From CBDCGV01 sp965216955 (GTDB taxonomy: Bacteria; Bacteroidota; Bacteroidia; Chitinophagales; JADIYW01): a stretch of 64,000 bases of DNA. Shown here piece by piece: positions 26,622-35,967 of the stretch. The number at the start of each line of letters is the position of its first letter. Position 1 is the stretch's first letter. A model generated the notes under the pieces. It searched no databases. It was given only the letters and a program-made list of their open reading frames with translations, and was not told the origin of the DNA. Made by a program: the position numbers and the translations under genes. Where the stretch lies: NCBI GenBank assembly GCA_965216955.1, contig CBDCGV010000018.1:186001-250000 (forward strand). The letters run 5' to 3'.

Positions 26622-27812
26622 TTAATTTTCTACAAAAATACAAGGATTCATATCCGTATTTATAGGGTTAATTCTTCCACTTGCATTATCAAACCATTGT
26701 ACTGAATAATTAGACCACTCGTTGGAAGTTGTATGTCTTGCATCGGGAATATAATAATCTGTAGAAATAATCTGTGCCCCACTTCTATAGGCATCATACC
26801 TAGGAATAGTATCACCACTTCTTGCCTCTTCAGTACCTGCATCTGCACGTGTTCTTATAATATATCCTTTTGCAACCAATTCTCTTATTTCTTCCACCTC
26901 ACTAGATGCATTTTTGACAATCACTGCCGTTTCGTCCCTACCTTCATCGCTTGATATGAATAATAACCTTCCATCTAATGAAGGATATCCCTCAGCATAA
27001 ACATCTCCACCTGCAATCAAAATAAACATCACTTTCCCTCTTGCAGCTCCAATAGTAGGCCAATTTTTGTTTAACACTGCTTCTTCTAATGTTGCATAGT
27101 TTCCTCTTACATCATCGGGCGTAATGATTTTGTCTCTAGGAAAGATCTCTAACACCTCTTCTTCTAATGCATCTGCAGCCTCACTTGTAAACCTTTTAGG
27201 GGTTGCCAAACCAATGAACGAAACGGCACTTAAAAAAGAAGCTCCTTTGGGTTCAATAAGAATAAATAATGGGATATGTGACGAATTAGCATCAGACCAA
27301 TTTTTAATGGCTTGTAACCCTTGTTTAAAAGTTAAATAATGGGTCATATAATCAAAATCGTGAATGTGTAACATTTTAAAGCCAGGTTGTTGTAATAATG
27401 GCTCATTTGATTCTCTTGACTCTCCCACAAAAACGTTTCCTTGACGATTGTAGTATTTCCATCCACGAGGATCATAATAAATATCTAATTCGAAACTTCT
27501 CATGTTATGGTTTTCCAATTGCTCATCAATAGGTAAATGCGTATAGTCCCATTCTCTAAATGGGTTAATATCTCCTAAAAAACCAAGTAAGTCATTGACC
27601 ACATTAAAAATGGGCTCATAAGTTTTTATACGATAGCTATTGTGACTTCCTAAAACCTGTATTTGATTAATTTTCAATGAATCAATATTGTTATTGTAAC
27701 ATTCAATATTAAACTTCTGCTCTTCATCCAAGCTTACATTATCTTTCTTACATCTAATCGTTACAAGGATGATAAAAATGAACATATAAATGTGCAATAC
27801 TTTCTTAATCAT
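26622..27812 (-). CDS. Phosphatidylinositol-specific phospholipase C-like lipoprotein
   Basis: A 396-residue predicted lipoprotein (lipobox near IILVTIRC, Cys 22). Catalytic-domain motifs of the calcium-dependent PI-PLC-like family are visible: QVLGSHNSYRI (first catalytic His), MRSFELDIYYDPRG (acidic calcium ligands), FKMLHIHDFDY (second His) and FILIEPKG. Members cleave phosphoinositide or related phosphodiester head groups outside the cell. Bacteroidota can make inositol lipids and also meet eukaryotic ones, so the natural target is open. Confidence 0.85.
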   Translation of the reverse strand: MIKKVLHIYMFIFIILVTIRCKKDNVSLDEEQKFNIECYNNNIDSLKINQIQVLGSHNSYRIKTYEPIFNVVNDLLGFLGDINPFREWDYTHLPIDEQLENHNMRSFELDIYYDPRGWKYYNRQGNVFVGESRESNEPLLQQPGFKMLHIHDFDYMTHYLTFKQGLQAIKNWSDANSSHIPLFILIEPKGASFLSAVSFIGLATPKRFTSEAADALEEEVLEIFPRDKIITPDDVRGNYATLEEAVLNKNWPTIGAARGKVMFILIAGGDVYAEGYPSLDGRLLFISSDEGRDETAVIVKNASSEVEEIRELVAKGYIIRTRADAGTEEARSGDTIPRYDAYRSGAQIISTDYYIPDARHTTSNEWSNYSVQWFDNASGRINPINTDMNPCIFVEN

Positions 27813-27918
27813 ACAATTATATTTTAATGGTGCAATTAGGAATACGAGTTATCAAATATCGTGGATAATAAATTCATATTCCAGACAATAAAAGTAATAT
27901 TTTCGTTGTAGCTATTAA

Positions 27919-28795
27919 ATGTCAAGAGAACTAGAAATAAAGTCACCAAAAAGATCAAAGCCTACATATGCCTATTCTATTATAAGCATATCTATTATTT
28001 TATTTCTACTAGGGGGCCTTTTAGCGGGGTTACATTTTGCAAAAAAATATTTAGATAATTTTAGAGAGAAGATTGAATTTGAGTTGGTTTTGAAAGAGTA
28101 TATCGCTCCTGCCGATAAAGTGCTCTTGAAAAACAAACTTAAGGATGCGACTTACATAAGTTCTTATCGTTATCTATCTAAAGAAGAAGCTGCTAAAAAT
28201 TTTGAACAAGAATTAGGAGAAAACTTTATAGAATTACTTGGTTTTAACCCATTGTATGATTCGTATATTCTCAGATTAAAAGCTTCCAGTACTCAATTAG
28301 ATAGTATTGAACAAATTAAATCACAGCTTACGAAGTTAGAGAGTGTTGAAGAATTAAATTATGACATGAACGTAGTAAGTATTATCAATTCAAGATTTAA
28401 AACGGTACTAATTGTATTTATAACCATATGTCTTTTTTTCTTTTTTGATAGCATTTACTCTTATTGATAGTACAATAAGACTTTCTATGTTTTCACAGCG
28501 CTTTATTATTAGAAGCATGCAACTCATTGGAGCAACACAGTGGTTTATAAAAAAGCCATTTATAATTCGAGGCATAAAAAATGGCATTTTGAGTTCTTTA
28601 ATTGCTATAGCTGCACTTGGTTTTTTGTTATATTTTCTAAATAACCGATTTAGTTTAGCAATAGATAAAACCGATTTCATTACTTTTGCAGCTATCGCCG
28701 GCATTTTATTGGCAGTTGGTGTTATCATTTCTGCCCTAAGTACTGGATTAACGGTTAACAAGTATTTGCGTCTTAAACTCGATGAATTATATTAA
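27919..28795 (+). pseudogene. ftsX: Cell division ABC permease FtsX, frameshifted
   Basis: FtsX partners FtsE in the inner membrane and activates peptidoglycan hydrolases at the septum. The N-terminal part (residues 1-180: cytoplasmic tail, TM1, extracellular domain, start of TM2) and the C-terminal part (TM2 rest, MFSQRFIIRSMQLIGATQWF, TM3, TM4) lie in different frames. The switch is at 28432-28446, in a T7-C-T6 tract. Removing one T joins them as FITICLFFFLIAFTLIDSTI. It is followed by DUF3098 and uppP, the normal order. Because the gene is usually essential, a sequencing or assembly error or polymerase slippage at the tract is more likely than true loss. Confidence 0.88.
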
Positions 28796-28797
28796 TT

Positions 28798-29075
28798 ATG
28801 GCTGAAGAGAGAGAAAAAAAACTAAACCTTTTATTTATCCAAGTCAAAATAAAGTTTTGTTATTTGATAAAAGTAATTACTTGTTAATGGCAATTGGAGT
28901 AGGTTTTATTTTAGTCGGTTTTGCTTTAATGGCCGGTGGAGCTAGTGATGACCCCAATGTTTTTAATGCTGAAGAAATTTATTCTTTCAGAAGGATTACC
29001 CTTGCCCCAATTCTAGTTTTAACAGGTTTTATTATTGAGGTAGTTGCAATACTAAAAAGTCCTTCAACCAAATAA
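28798..29075 (+). pseudogene. DUF3098 membrane protein, frameshifted near its start
   Basis: A small inner-membrane protein always found between ftsX and uppP in Bacteroidota. Starting at ATG 28798 the first codons read MAEEREKK and then leave frame. Adding one A to the A8 run at 28814-28821 restores KTKPFIYPSQNKVLLFDKSN, followed by two membrane helices (LLMAIGVGFILVGFALMAGG and TLAPILVLTGFIIEVVAIL) around DDPNVFNAEEIYSFRRI. Restored length about 93 residues, normal for the family. Same interpretation as for ftsX. Confidence 0.8.
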
Positions 29076-29081
29076 TTTCGA

Positions 29082-29875
29082 ATGTCTATTATTGAAGCCA
29101 TAATACTTGGCATCATTCAAGGTCTATCCGAATTCCTTCCCGTTAGTAGCAGTGGTCACATTGAACTGGGTAAAGCACTTTTGGGAGTTGAATTAAAAGA
29201 TAACATCTTGTTTTCTGTTGTGTTGCATGCTGCTACAAGCAATAAGCACAATTGTTGTTTTTAGAAAAGATATTTTCCTGATTTTAAAGGATCTTTTAGA
29301 ATTTAAATGGAATGAAGGGACAAGGTTTTCACTATTAATAATTGTTTCAATGATCCCAGCAATTTTAATTGGATTACTTTTTGAAGAGAAAATTGAAGCT
29401 TTTTTTGATGGTAATATTGTCTTAGTAGGATGTATGCTCTTGGTTACAGCCCTACTGCTATTATTAGCAGATCAAGCAAAGAATACTACACAAAATGTAA
29501 GTGGCTTTAATGCTTTTATTGTTGGCATTGCGCAAGCTGTTGCGCTTTTGCCGGGGATCTCAAGATCAGGCGCAACTATTTCCACTTCTGTACTTCTAAA
29601 GATAGACCGATCTAAAGCTGCTAAATTCTCTTTTTTAATGGTACTTCCTTTAATTTTTGCTAAAATGGCAAAAGACATTATGGATGGAAGTTTATCTCAA
29701 GTTTCATCGGAAATAGCCCTTCCAATGACCCTTGGGTTTATCGCCGCTTTTTTGACTGGTTTGGTTGCTTGTACTTGGATGATTAAACTAGTAAAAGAAG
29801 AGTAAATTGACCTATTTCTCCATTTATTGTCTAATTGTAGGTTTAATAGCAATTATCGCCGGATGCATGAAATAA
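29082..29875 (+). pseudogene. uppP: Undecaprenyl-diphosphatase UppP (BacA), two frameshifts
   Basis: Recycles the undecaprenyl carrier for cell-wall synthesis and gives bacitracin resistance. The N-terminus MSIIEAIILGIIQGLSEFLP with PVSSSGH is in one frame. The middle, with PGISRSGATISTSVLL, is in the next frame after a one-base insertion near 29238 (...LHAAT|AISTIVVF). The last helix (YFSIYCLIVGLIAIIAG) is shifted again near 29803, where a stop (taa) interrupts. Two single-base deletions restore about 263 residues ending at 29875, overlapping truB. The family motifs are all intact, so sequence error is a strong possibility. Confidence 0.85.
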
Positions 29876-30564
29876 ATCATATTGATAATTTTTATGATGG
29901 CAAAATGCTATTAATTGACAAGCCCAAAAATTGGACTTCTTTTGATGTTGTCAATAAAGTTAGAGGTAGTATAAGACACAATTATAAAAAAATCAAAGTT
30001 GGACACAGTGGTACTCTGGATCCTCTTGCAACAGGTTTATTAATTTTATGTACCGGAAAAAAAACAAAAACCTTACATGAACTACAAGGCTTAGACAAAA
30101 CTTACAAGGCTACTTTCTGTGTAGGAGCAACTACGCCTAGTTTTGATTTAGAAACAGAAATTGACAAAACTTTCACTATTGATGCACTTACCGAAAATCA
30201 GATTATTGAAACAGCAAAATCCTTTATAGGACAGCAAGAACAGCTTCCACCTCAATACTCTGCGATAAAGAAAGATGGCATTGCTGCATATAAATTAGCC
30301 AGAGCAGGAAAAAAAGTAGAATTAAAAACAAGGCCTATCACCATTTATGATTTTCAAATTATAAGCATTGACCTTCCATATATTCATGCCATAATAAGTT
30401 GCTCAAAAGGCACCTATATACGCTCATTAGCGCATGATTTTGGAATGCGATTAAACAATGGTGCGTATCTTTACGATCTTAGAAGACTTTCGATTGGTCA
30501 ATATCAAATAAAGGATGCTTGGCAATTGGATGACCTTATAGATAGAATTAAGGAATTAAAGTAG
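29863..30564 (+). CDS. truB: tRNA pseudouridine(55) synthase TruB
   Basis: Makes pseudouridine 55 in the T loop of tRNAs. The catalytic motif GHSGTLDPLATGLL (active-site Asp) is present, preceded by MLLIDKPKNWTSFDVVNKV, with LPPQYSAIKKDG and SCSKGTYIRSLAHD later. 233 residues with the start ATG at 29863 (MHEINHIDNF), which overlaps the restored end of uppP. The open frame runs upstream to 29827, but those codons are the shifted end of uppP. Followed directly by ribF. Confidence 0.95.
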   Translation: MHEINHIDNFYDGKMLLIDKPKNWTSFDVVNKVRGSIRHNYKKIKVGHSGTLDPLATGLLILCTGKKTKTLHELQGLDKTYKATFCVGATTPSFDLETEIDKTFTIDALTENQIIETAKSFIGQQEQLPPQYSAIKKDGIAAYKLARAGKKVELKTRPITIYDFQIISIDLPYIHAIISCSKGTYIRSLAHDFGMRLNNGAYLYDLRRLSIGQYQIKDAWQLDDLIDRIKELK

Positions 30565-30565
30565 C

Positions 30566-31498
30566 ATGAACGTTTACAAATCCTTTGAAGAATTAAAATC
30601 AACACCACTCAACAATCCAGTACTTACTATTGGCACTTATGATGGTGTGCATTTTGGTCATCAACAAATTATAAAGAGAATCATCGAATTATCAAAAGAG
30701 GTTAATGGCGAAAGCACCATTTTAACTTTTGATCCTCATCCAAGAATAGTTTTAAACCCCAATTACGATCTTAAATTATTATGTTCTGTTGATGAAAAAA
30801 TTCAATTATTAAGTGAATATGGAATTGATAACTTAATAGTTGCTCCTTTTTCCAAGTCATTTGCGGCAATGGACGCTAAAGACTATATCAGAAATATTTT
30901 AGTTAAAAATTTTGAGCCTCATACTATTGTTTTAGGCTATGACCATCATTTTGGCAAAGGAAGAAAAGGAGATATTCATTTATTGAGGGAACTACAATCC
31001 GAATTTAATTACAAACTAGAAGAAATTCCGAAACAAACGATTGATGATATTTCAGTTAGTTCTACAAAGGTGAGAAATGCACTTTTAAATGGAGATATAA
31101 CCACCGCAAATCAGCTTTTAGCACACCCCTATTTTCTTACCGGACAAGTAGTTCATGGGAATAAAATTGGTAGGACATTAGGATTTCCTACAGCAAACAT
31201 TCAAATAAATAATCCATATAAACTTATCCCTCCTGTTGGCATCTATGCTGTTTATGTTAAAATAGATAATTCCGTTTATAAAGGAGCTTTAAGTATAGGT
31301 TATAGACCAACAGTTGTTACAAGTGGTGGATTAACTATTGAAGTGTATATTTTAGATTTTAATCAAGATATATATGATCAAGATATAGAGCTTATTTTTA
31401 AAGGCAAAATCAGAGATGAACAAAAATTTGATTCAAAAGAAATACTTATTGATCAGATGAAAAAGGATGTAAAAAAAGTGGAAAGCATATTACAATAA
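30566..31498 (+). CDS. ribF: Bifunctional riboflavin kinase/FAD synthetase
   Basis: Converts riboflavin to FMN and FAD. The N-terminal FAD synthetase nucleotidyltransferase domain shows TIGTYDGVHFGHQQIIKRI, FDPHPR, GYDHHFGKGRKGD and SSTKVRNALL. The C-terminal riboflavin kinase domain (about 180-305) shows HGNKIGRTLGFPTANIQ, with GIYAVYVKIDN and the KIRDEQKFDSKEILIDQM end. 310 residues, usual length. It starts one base after truB and ends the ftsX-to-ribF unit. Confidence 0.96.
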   Translation: MNVYKSFEELKSTPLNNPVLTIGTYDGVHFGHQQIIKRIIELSKEVNGESTILTFDPHPRIVLNPNYDLKLLCSVDEKIQLLSEYGIDNLIVAPFSKSFAAMDAKDYIRNILVKNFEPHTIVLGYDHHFGKGRKGDIHLLRELQSEFNYKLEEIPKQTIDDISVSSTKVRNALLNGDITTANQLLAHPYFLTGQVVHGNKIGRTLGFPTANIQINNPYKLIPPVGIYAVYVKIDNSVYKGALSIGYRPTVVTSGGLTIEVYILDFNQDIYDQDIELIFKGKIRDEQKFDSKEILIDQMKKDVKKVESILQ

Positions 31499-31529
31499 AA
31501 TATTGCTTTAACCTTCCTATATCAACCAA

Positions 31530-33191
31530 TTATACTACTTCAGCATCCAAATTCATTCTTTCTGTAAATTCATTGGAAAAAAATCCGCGCGCATTATACT
31601 TTTTGTATAATTGAACCCATTCAGTAAAATAAGGATGATAAATCTGCTCTGCAGTTGTTCTATCAATCCAGTTCATTTGTCCCCAATGAGGACGACCTTT
31701 AAAATCATCATTGATAAGCGCGTCATAAATTATTTGTAATTGTTCTGGCGCTCCTTCTTGCCATTTAAGCAATGGTATTTCTAATGTACAGACATTATAG
31801 CCATATGCAAAAGACAAACGATGCTTGCTTTCTTTTACAAACCTAATTCCAATTGGTGAAGTATGCCAAAAATTATGCTTTGCCGCCAAATCTATAATTG
31901 TATCAATAGCTTTAACGGCCTTGTCAATAGGAACAGCAATTTCAATTGAAGTTGCTTGATATTCACCACCCCCTAGATAAAAGATCTTATATGATAAATC
32001 CGTACTTTCTCCCCCTCTGTTTCTCTTTAAATACTTGGTAAATCTTCGATTTGCTAATCGAGGAAATTGAGAAGCAAACTTTTGTAATGGAAGACATAAT
32101 TTTTTTAACTCTGGTTTAGCATCTATTGACTGGGTACTAACTCTCTCCCTAATAGTTTTCATAACAACATACTCTCCTCTAAATTCATTAGGATTAAGAA
32201 TTAAATCAGCAAATTCATAATTAAAGAGCATTGAAAAATGTTCTTTTTCTGTCTTCCAGTTTGTAATTGATCTAGTTTCTTTTAGTTTGAAAGATTCTTC
32301 AACTTTTAAAACCATCCCAAATACAATTCCCATGCACCCCATACTTATAACCATTTGATGAAATAAATCAGCAGTACAATTATCTTCCAATATTTCTATA
32401 CTAGAATCCGGTAAAGGAATATCCTTGTCTCTTTGAATTCTGACTTTTTTAATATGATTGTCTTCATCAATTATATACATATCAATAGCTCTTACGAACT
32501 CAGCCATCGGGCCAACCTTTGAATTACTTCCGTGCGTTCCAGTGCAAATTGCTCCAATTAGGCTTTGTCCATCATAACTTCCCATATTTGGTAAAGCATA
32601 TCCAAGTTTACACAACGAGCAATTCGCTATTTTAACAGAAATTCCTGCCTCAATATGTACTAGATGTTCGTTATTTACTTTTCCCAAATAAATACCAACT
32701 TCATCTTTATCCCGAGTTTCATCAAATCTAAAAGCTGATAAATCTAAGCACGACATGTCATGATTTGGGCGAGCTACATCCGACGATGAATGTTTACCTC
32801 CAAAGGGTTTAATGTGCATATTGTTTTCGTGACATTTAGCTAATACCTCTTCTAATTCTCCTATATTTTTAGGTGTAAACCACTCCTTTACTTTTCGCTT
32901 TGATTCTGGGGTCATAAGATAATCATGCCAAATCCCAGATTCCGGCCGACCTCTTTCTTTAAGTTTTCTTGTTGTTATACCTGGCTCTAAACTATAATCC
33001 TTGCCGTTTATATCTTTGAGCAGATCATTAATAGTTGCCTCATCTAATGTTTCAGATATTTCCCAAATTTTATCAAACAATTCATCATTTATCTCTTCTG
33101 TTTCAATGTCTAATGATCTGCCAATATGCATTGAGGTTTGTTCTTTTTTGGCAATTTCTTCCAAAATTTCTTGAGCTTCAAGTTGATTCAT
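31530..33191 (-). CDS. FAD-binding sugar-lactone oxidase-like protein (ALO family)
   Basis: A 553-residue flavoprotein. A PCMH-type FAD-binding domain is seen at about 105-285 (MHIKPFGGKHSSSDVARPNH and GSYDGQSLIGAICTGTHGSN, where the conserved His-rich and GxxxGTHG regions bind the flavin). A C-terminal arabinono-/gulonolactone-oxidase domain ends near FKGRPHWGQMNWIDRTTAEQ, the ALO signature. An N-terminal extension of about 90 acidic residues precedes it and is unlike the usual family start. The substrate is probably a sugar lactone or alditol. Confidence 0.85.
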   Translation of the reverse strand: MNQLEAQEILEEIAKKEQTSMHIGRSLDIETEEINDELFDKIWEISETLDEATINDLLKDINGKDYSLEPGITTRKLKERGRPESGIWHDYLMTPESKRKVKEWFTPKNIGELEEVLAKCHENNMHIKPFGGKHSSSDVARPNHDMSCLDLSAFRFDETRDKDEVGIYLGKVNNEHLVHIEAGISVKIANCSLCKLGYALPNMGSYDGQSLIGAICTGTHGSNSKVGPMAEFVRAIDMYIIDEDNHIKKVRIQRDKDIPLPDSSIEILEDNCTADLFHQMVISMGCMGIVFGMVLKVEESFKLKETRSITNWKTEKEHFSMLFNYEFADLILNPNEFRGEYVVMKTIRERVSTQSIDAKPELKKLCLPLQKFASQFPRLANRRFTKYLKRNRGGESTDLSYKIFYLGGGEYQATSIEIAVPIDKAVKAIDTIIDLAAKHNFWHTSPIGIRFVKESKHRLSFAYGYNVCTLEIPLLKWQEGAPEQLQIIYDALINDDFKGRPHWGQMNWIDRTTAEQIYHPYFTEWVQLYKKYNARGFFSNEFTERMNLDAEVV

Positions 33192-33289
33192 AGGTCAGGT
33201 AGTTTAAATTAAATAAAACGTAATAGGGACTTTAATAGTCTATAAGAAAGATAGTAAAAGAAAAAGACTTAACTAAAGAAATATTTCAA

Positions 33290-34468
33290 TCATTTTTCCT
33301 CCTCCCAAGCCTTTTTAACAGCAAGCGCTACTTTCTCTGCTACACTCTTGTCTAAAGTAGATGGAATTATCTGTTCAGGAGTAGGGTTTTCTACACAATC
33401 TGCAATCGCTTGTGCAGCATAAAGTTTCATTAGAGGTGTTATTCTGGTTGCTTTAGCCATTAAAGCGCCCTTAAAAATTCCTGGAAAAGCTAAAACGTTA
33501 TTCACTTGATTCGGCAAATCACTTCTTCCTGTTCCGACAATCATCGCGCCGCCTTTGTATGCTTCCTTAGGAGTTATTTCTGGTATTGGGTTCGCTAATG
33601 CTAAGACAACCGCATTCTTATTCATTTTACTAATATCTTCGGCAACCAATAAATCTCCTTGACTAACACCGATAAAAACATCCGCCCCCTCTAAAGCATC
33701 TCTAAGTGTTCCTTTCTCATTTTCAAGGTTTACAAAATCTAACAATTGTTGCTTAACACTAGTTAAGTCTTCTCTATCTTTATGAATGATTCCTCGTCTA
33801 TCACAAATAATTACCTCTTTAACAGGTTCTCTTTTTCCTGGATTTAAATCGGCATCCTTTAACAACTTGGCTATTGCTATGCCAGCTGCTCCTGCCCCAT
33901 TTATAACCACTTTTAATCTATGAATGTCTTTACCTATAAGTTTACATGCATTGTAGATCGCTGCTAACACAACTATTGCAGTTCCATGTTGGTCATCGTG
34001 AAAAACTGGAATGCCAAGATTTTGAAGTTCCTCTTCGATCTCAAAGCAACGTGGAGAAGCTATATCTTCCAGATTAACCCCCCCAAAAACAGGTGCTAAG
34101 AATTTAACTGTTTTAATAATTTCTCTTGTATTTTGTGTATCTAAACAAATGGGAAAAGCATTTAATCCTCCAAACTCTCTAAAAAGCATACATTTTCCCT
34201 CCATAACTGGGATGGCTGCCTTTGCACCAATGTTACCTAGTCCTAATACTGCTGACCCATCACTTACAACAGCAATTGTATTATTCTTAATAGTTAAATC
34301 CCAAACTCTATTGGGAGATTCCGCAATTACTTTACAAGGTTCTGCTACTCCAGGAGAATATGCTAAAGTAAGGTCTACCTTATCCTTTAACTCCATATTA
34401 TTCTCCACTCTAATTTTTCCTTTTAGCTTATCATGTAAATCTAATGACCTTGAAAAGTAATCTTCCAT
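33290..34468 (-). CDS. Malic enzyme (short form, without phosphotransacetylase domain)
   Basis: Oxidative decarboxylation of malate to pyruvate. The 392-residue enzyme contains LTLAYSPGVAEPC, SDGSAVLGLGNIGAKAAIPV (where the metal and malate site begins), FHDDQHGTAIV and the dinucleotide motif INGAGAAGIAI. Many bacterial homologues carry a C-terminal phosphotransacetylase-like domain (about 750 residues in all); here the protein ends after the dehydrogenase part. NAD versus NADP preference cannot be read with confidence. Confidence 0.93.
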   Translation of the reverse strand: MEDYFSRSLDLHDKLKGKIRVENNMELKDKVDLTLAYSPGVAEPCKVIAESPNRVWDLTIKNNTIAVVSDGSAVLGLGNIGAKAAIPVMEGKCMLFREFGGLNAFPICLDTQNTREIIKTVKFLAPVFGGVNLEDIASPRCFEIEEELQNLGIPVFHDDQHGTAIVVLAAIYNACKLIGKDIHRLKVVINGAGAAGIAIAKLLKDADLNPGKREPVKEVIICDRRGIIHKDREDLTSVKQQLLDFVNLENEKGTLRDALEGADVFIGVSQGDLLVAEDISKMNKNAVVLALANPIPEITPKEAYKGGAMIVGTGRSDLPNQVNNVLAFPGIFKGALMAKATRITPLMKLYAAQAIADCVENPTPEQIIPSTLDKSVAEKVALAVKKAWEEEK

Positions 34469-34548
34469 AGTAAATTTTTAGCAAGCCAGTTAAGATATGT
34501 TTTTTTATTTACTGTAACTAAACTTTAGGACGTTATTTAATTGTTAGC

Positions 34549-35799
34549 CTAAATAAGCAAGCTAAACAGTGTTGGATTATCCATTAAAGGTGTAAAATTA
34601 ACATCTCTTTGCTCCATTCTTTTAAGTAGCGGAGCGTAATCCTCCTTACTTTTCAACTCGATTCCAACTAAAGCGGGTCCTGAGGTTTTACTATTTTTCT
34701 TGGTGTACTCAAATAGCGTAATGTCATCATCCGGCCCTAAAACATCATTTACAAATTCTTTTAGAGCCCCCGCACGTTGAGGAAATTTGACTAAGAAATA
34801 ATGCTTTAACCCTTCATGCAATAAAGATCGTTCCTTAATATCTGGTGTTCGATCGATGTCATTATTCCCTCCACTTAAAACACAAACTACATTTTTCCCT
34901 TTTATTTTAGATGCGTATTGATCTAATGCAGCCACACTAAGCGCCCCAGCGGGTTCTGCCACGATAGCGTTTCTATTATAAAGTTGTAAAATTCTTGTAC
35001 AAATTCTCCCTTCAGGAACTAAAACAATTTCCTCCGATAAAATCTTCTTACATACCTCCAAAGTATGAGCCCCTACTTTTTTAATGGCAGCGCCATCCAC
35101 AAAATTATCTATACTCGATAGCTCTACAAGCTTATTCTGTTTTATAGCCTCATACATTGCAGGAGCACCGGCAGGTTCTGCGCCAATAACATCAATCCCC
35201 GGATCAAAGTATTTCAAATAGGTGGCTAAGCCACTTATTAACCCACCACCACCAATTGGTGCAAAAACATAATCCAAATTGGTATTGTCAAATTGCTCCC
35301 ATATTTCTTTACCAACTGTTCCCTGTCCTTCCATAATTAATGGATGGTCAAATGGAGGGACAAAAATCTTATGCTCTTGCTGGCAAAACTCTTTTGCAGT
35401 ATTTTTAGCATCATCATAGGTATCTCCAACCAACTTTATATTTATAAGTTCTTTGCCTAACCTTTTAACTTGTCTAACCTTTTGCTTTGGTGTTGTTGCA
35501 GGCATAAAGATCACCCCTTTACATTTAAGAAGTTTGCACGATAAAGCAACACCTTGTGCATGGTTACCCGCACTAGCACAAACAATACCTTTCTCTCTTT
35601 CTGAATCAGTCAGATTACTAATAAAGTTATAAGCCCCCCTTATTTTATAGCTTCTTACTACTTGAAGGTCTTCTCTTTTCAGATAAATATTTGCTCCAAA
35701 TTCTTCAGATAAAAACTCATTATATTCTAGTGGAGTTTTCTTCACTATGTTTTCAAGCAATTTTGCTGCCGCCTCAATACCGTTTACCGTTGGATGCAT
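34549..35799 (-). CDS. ilvA: Threonine ammonia-lyase (threonine dehydratase)
   Basis: Deaminates threonine to 2-oxobutanoate, the first step to isoleucine. The 416-residue PLP enzyme of fold type II has the Schiff-base Lys in VVRSYKIRGAYNF, SAGNHAQGVALSCKLL, the PLP phosphate loop PIGGGGLISGLA and LSGGNND. A single C-terminal regulatory ACT-like domain (about 325-416; HYFLVKFPQRAGALKEFVND) fits the allosteric, isoleucine-sensitive short form. No other ilv genes are adjacent. Confidence 0.92.
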   Translation of the reverse strand: MHPTVNGIEAAAKLLENIVKKTPLEYNEFLSEEFGANIYLKREDLQVVRSYKIRGAYNFISNLTDSEREKGIVCASAGNHAQGVALSCKLLKCKGVIFMPATTPKQKVRQVKRLGKELINIKLVGDTYDDAKNTAKEFCQQEHKIFVPPFDHPLIMEGQGTVGKEIWEQFDNTNLDYVFAPIGGGGLISGLATYLKYFDPGIDVIGAEPAGAPAMYEAIKQNKLVELSSIDNFVDGAAIKKVGAHTLEVCKKILSEEIVLVPEGRICTRILQLYNRNAIVAEPAGALSVAALDQYASKIKGKNVVCVLSGGNNDIDRTPDIKERSLLHEGLKHYFLVKFPQRAGALKEFVNDVLGPDDDITLFEYTKKNSKTSGPALVGIELKSKEDYAPLLKRMEQRDVNFTPLMDNPTLFSLLI

Positions 35800-35967
35800 A
35801 TTTTAATATATCTAGCAAATATATATAAAGCCATCATTTTGTTTATTGAAGCCACTATTTATTAATTAATAAGTACTACTATTTATTTTGTTTAATTTTT
35901 TTTACAATTAAATGAACAAAATTGTTTTTCAGATGTTAAAGAGATATAAAAATTAAAAATATATACT

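Noticed and set aside
28445..28795. Separate small membrane protein starting at TTG 28445
   Set aside because: It continues FtsX TM2-TM4 exactly; it is the frameshifted second half of ftsX rather than a gene.
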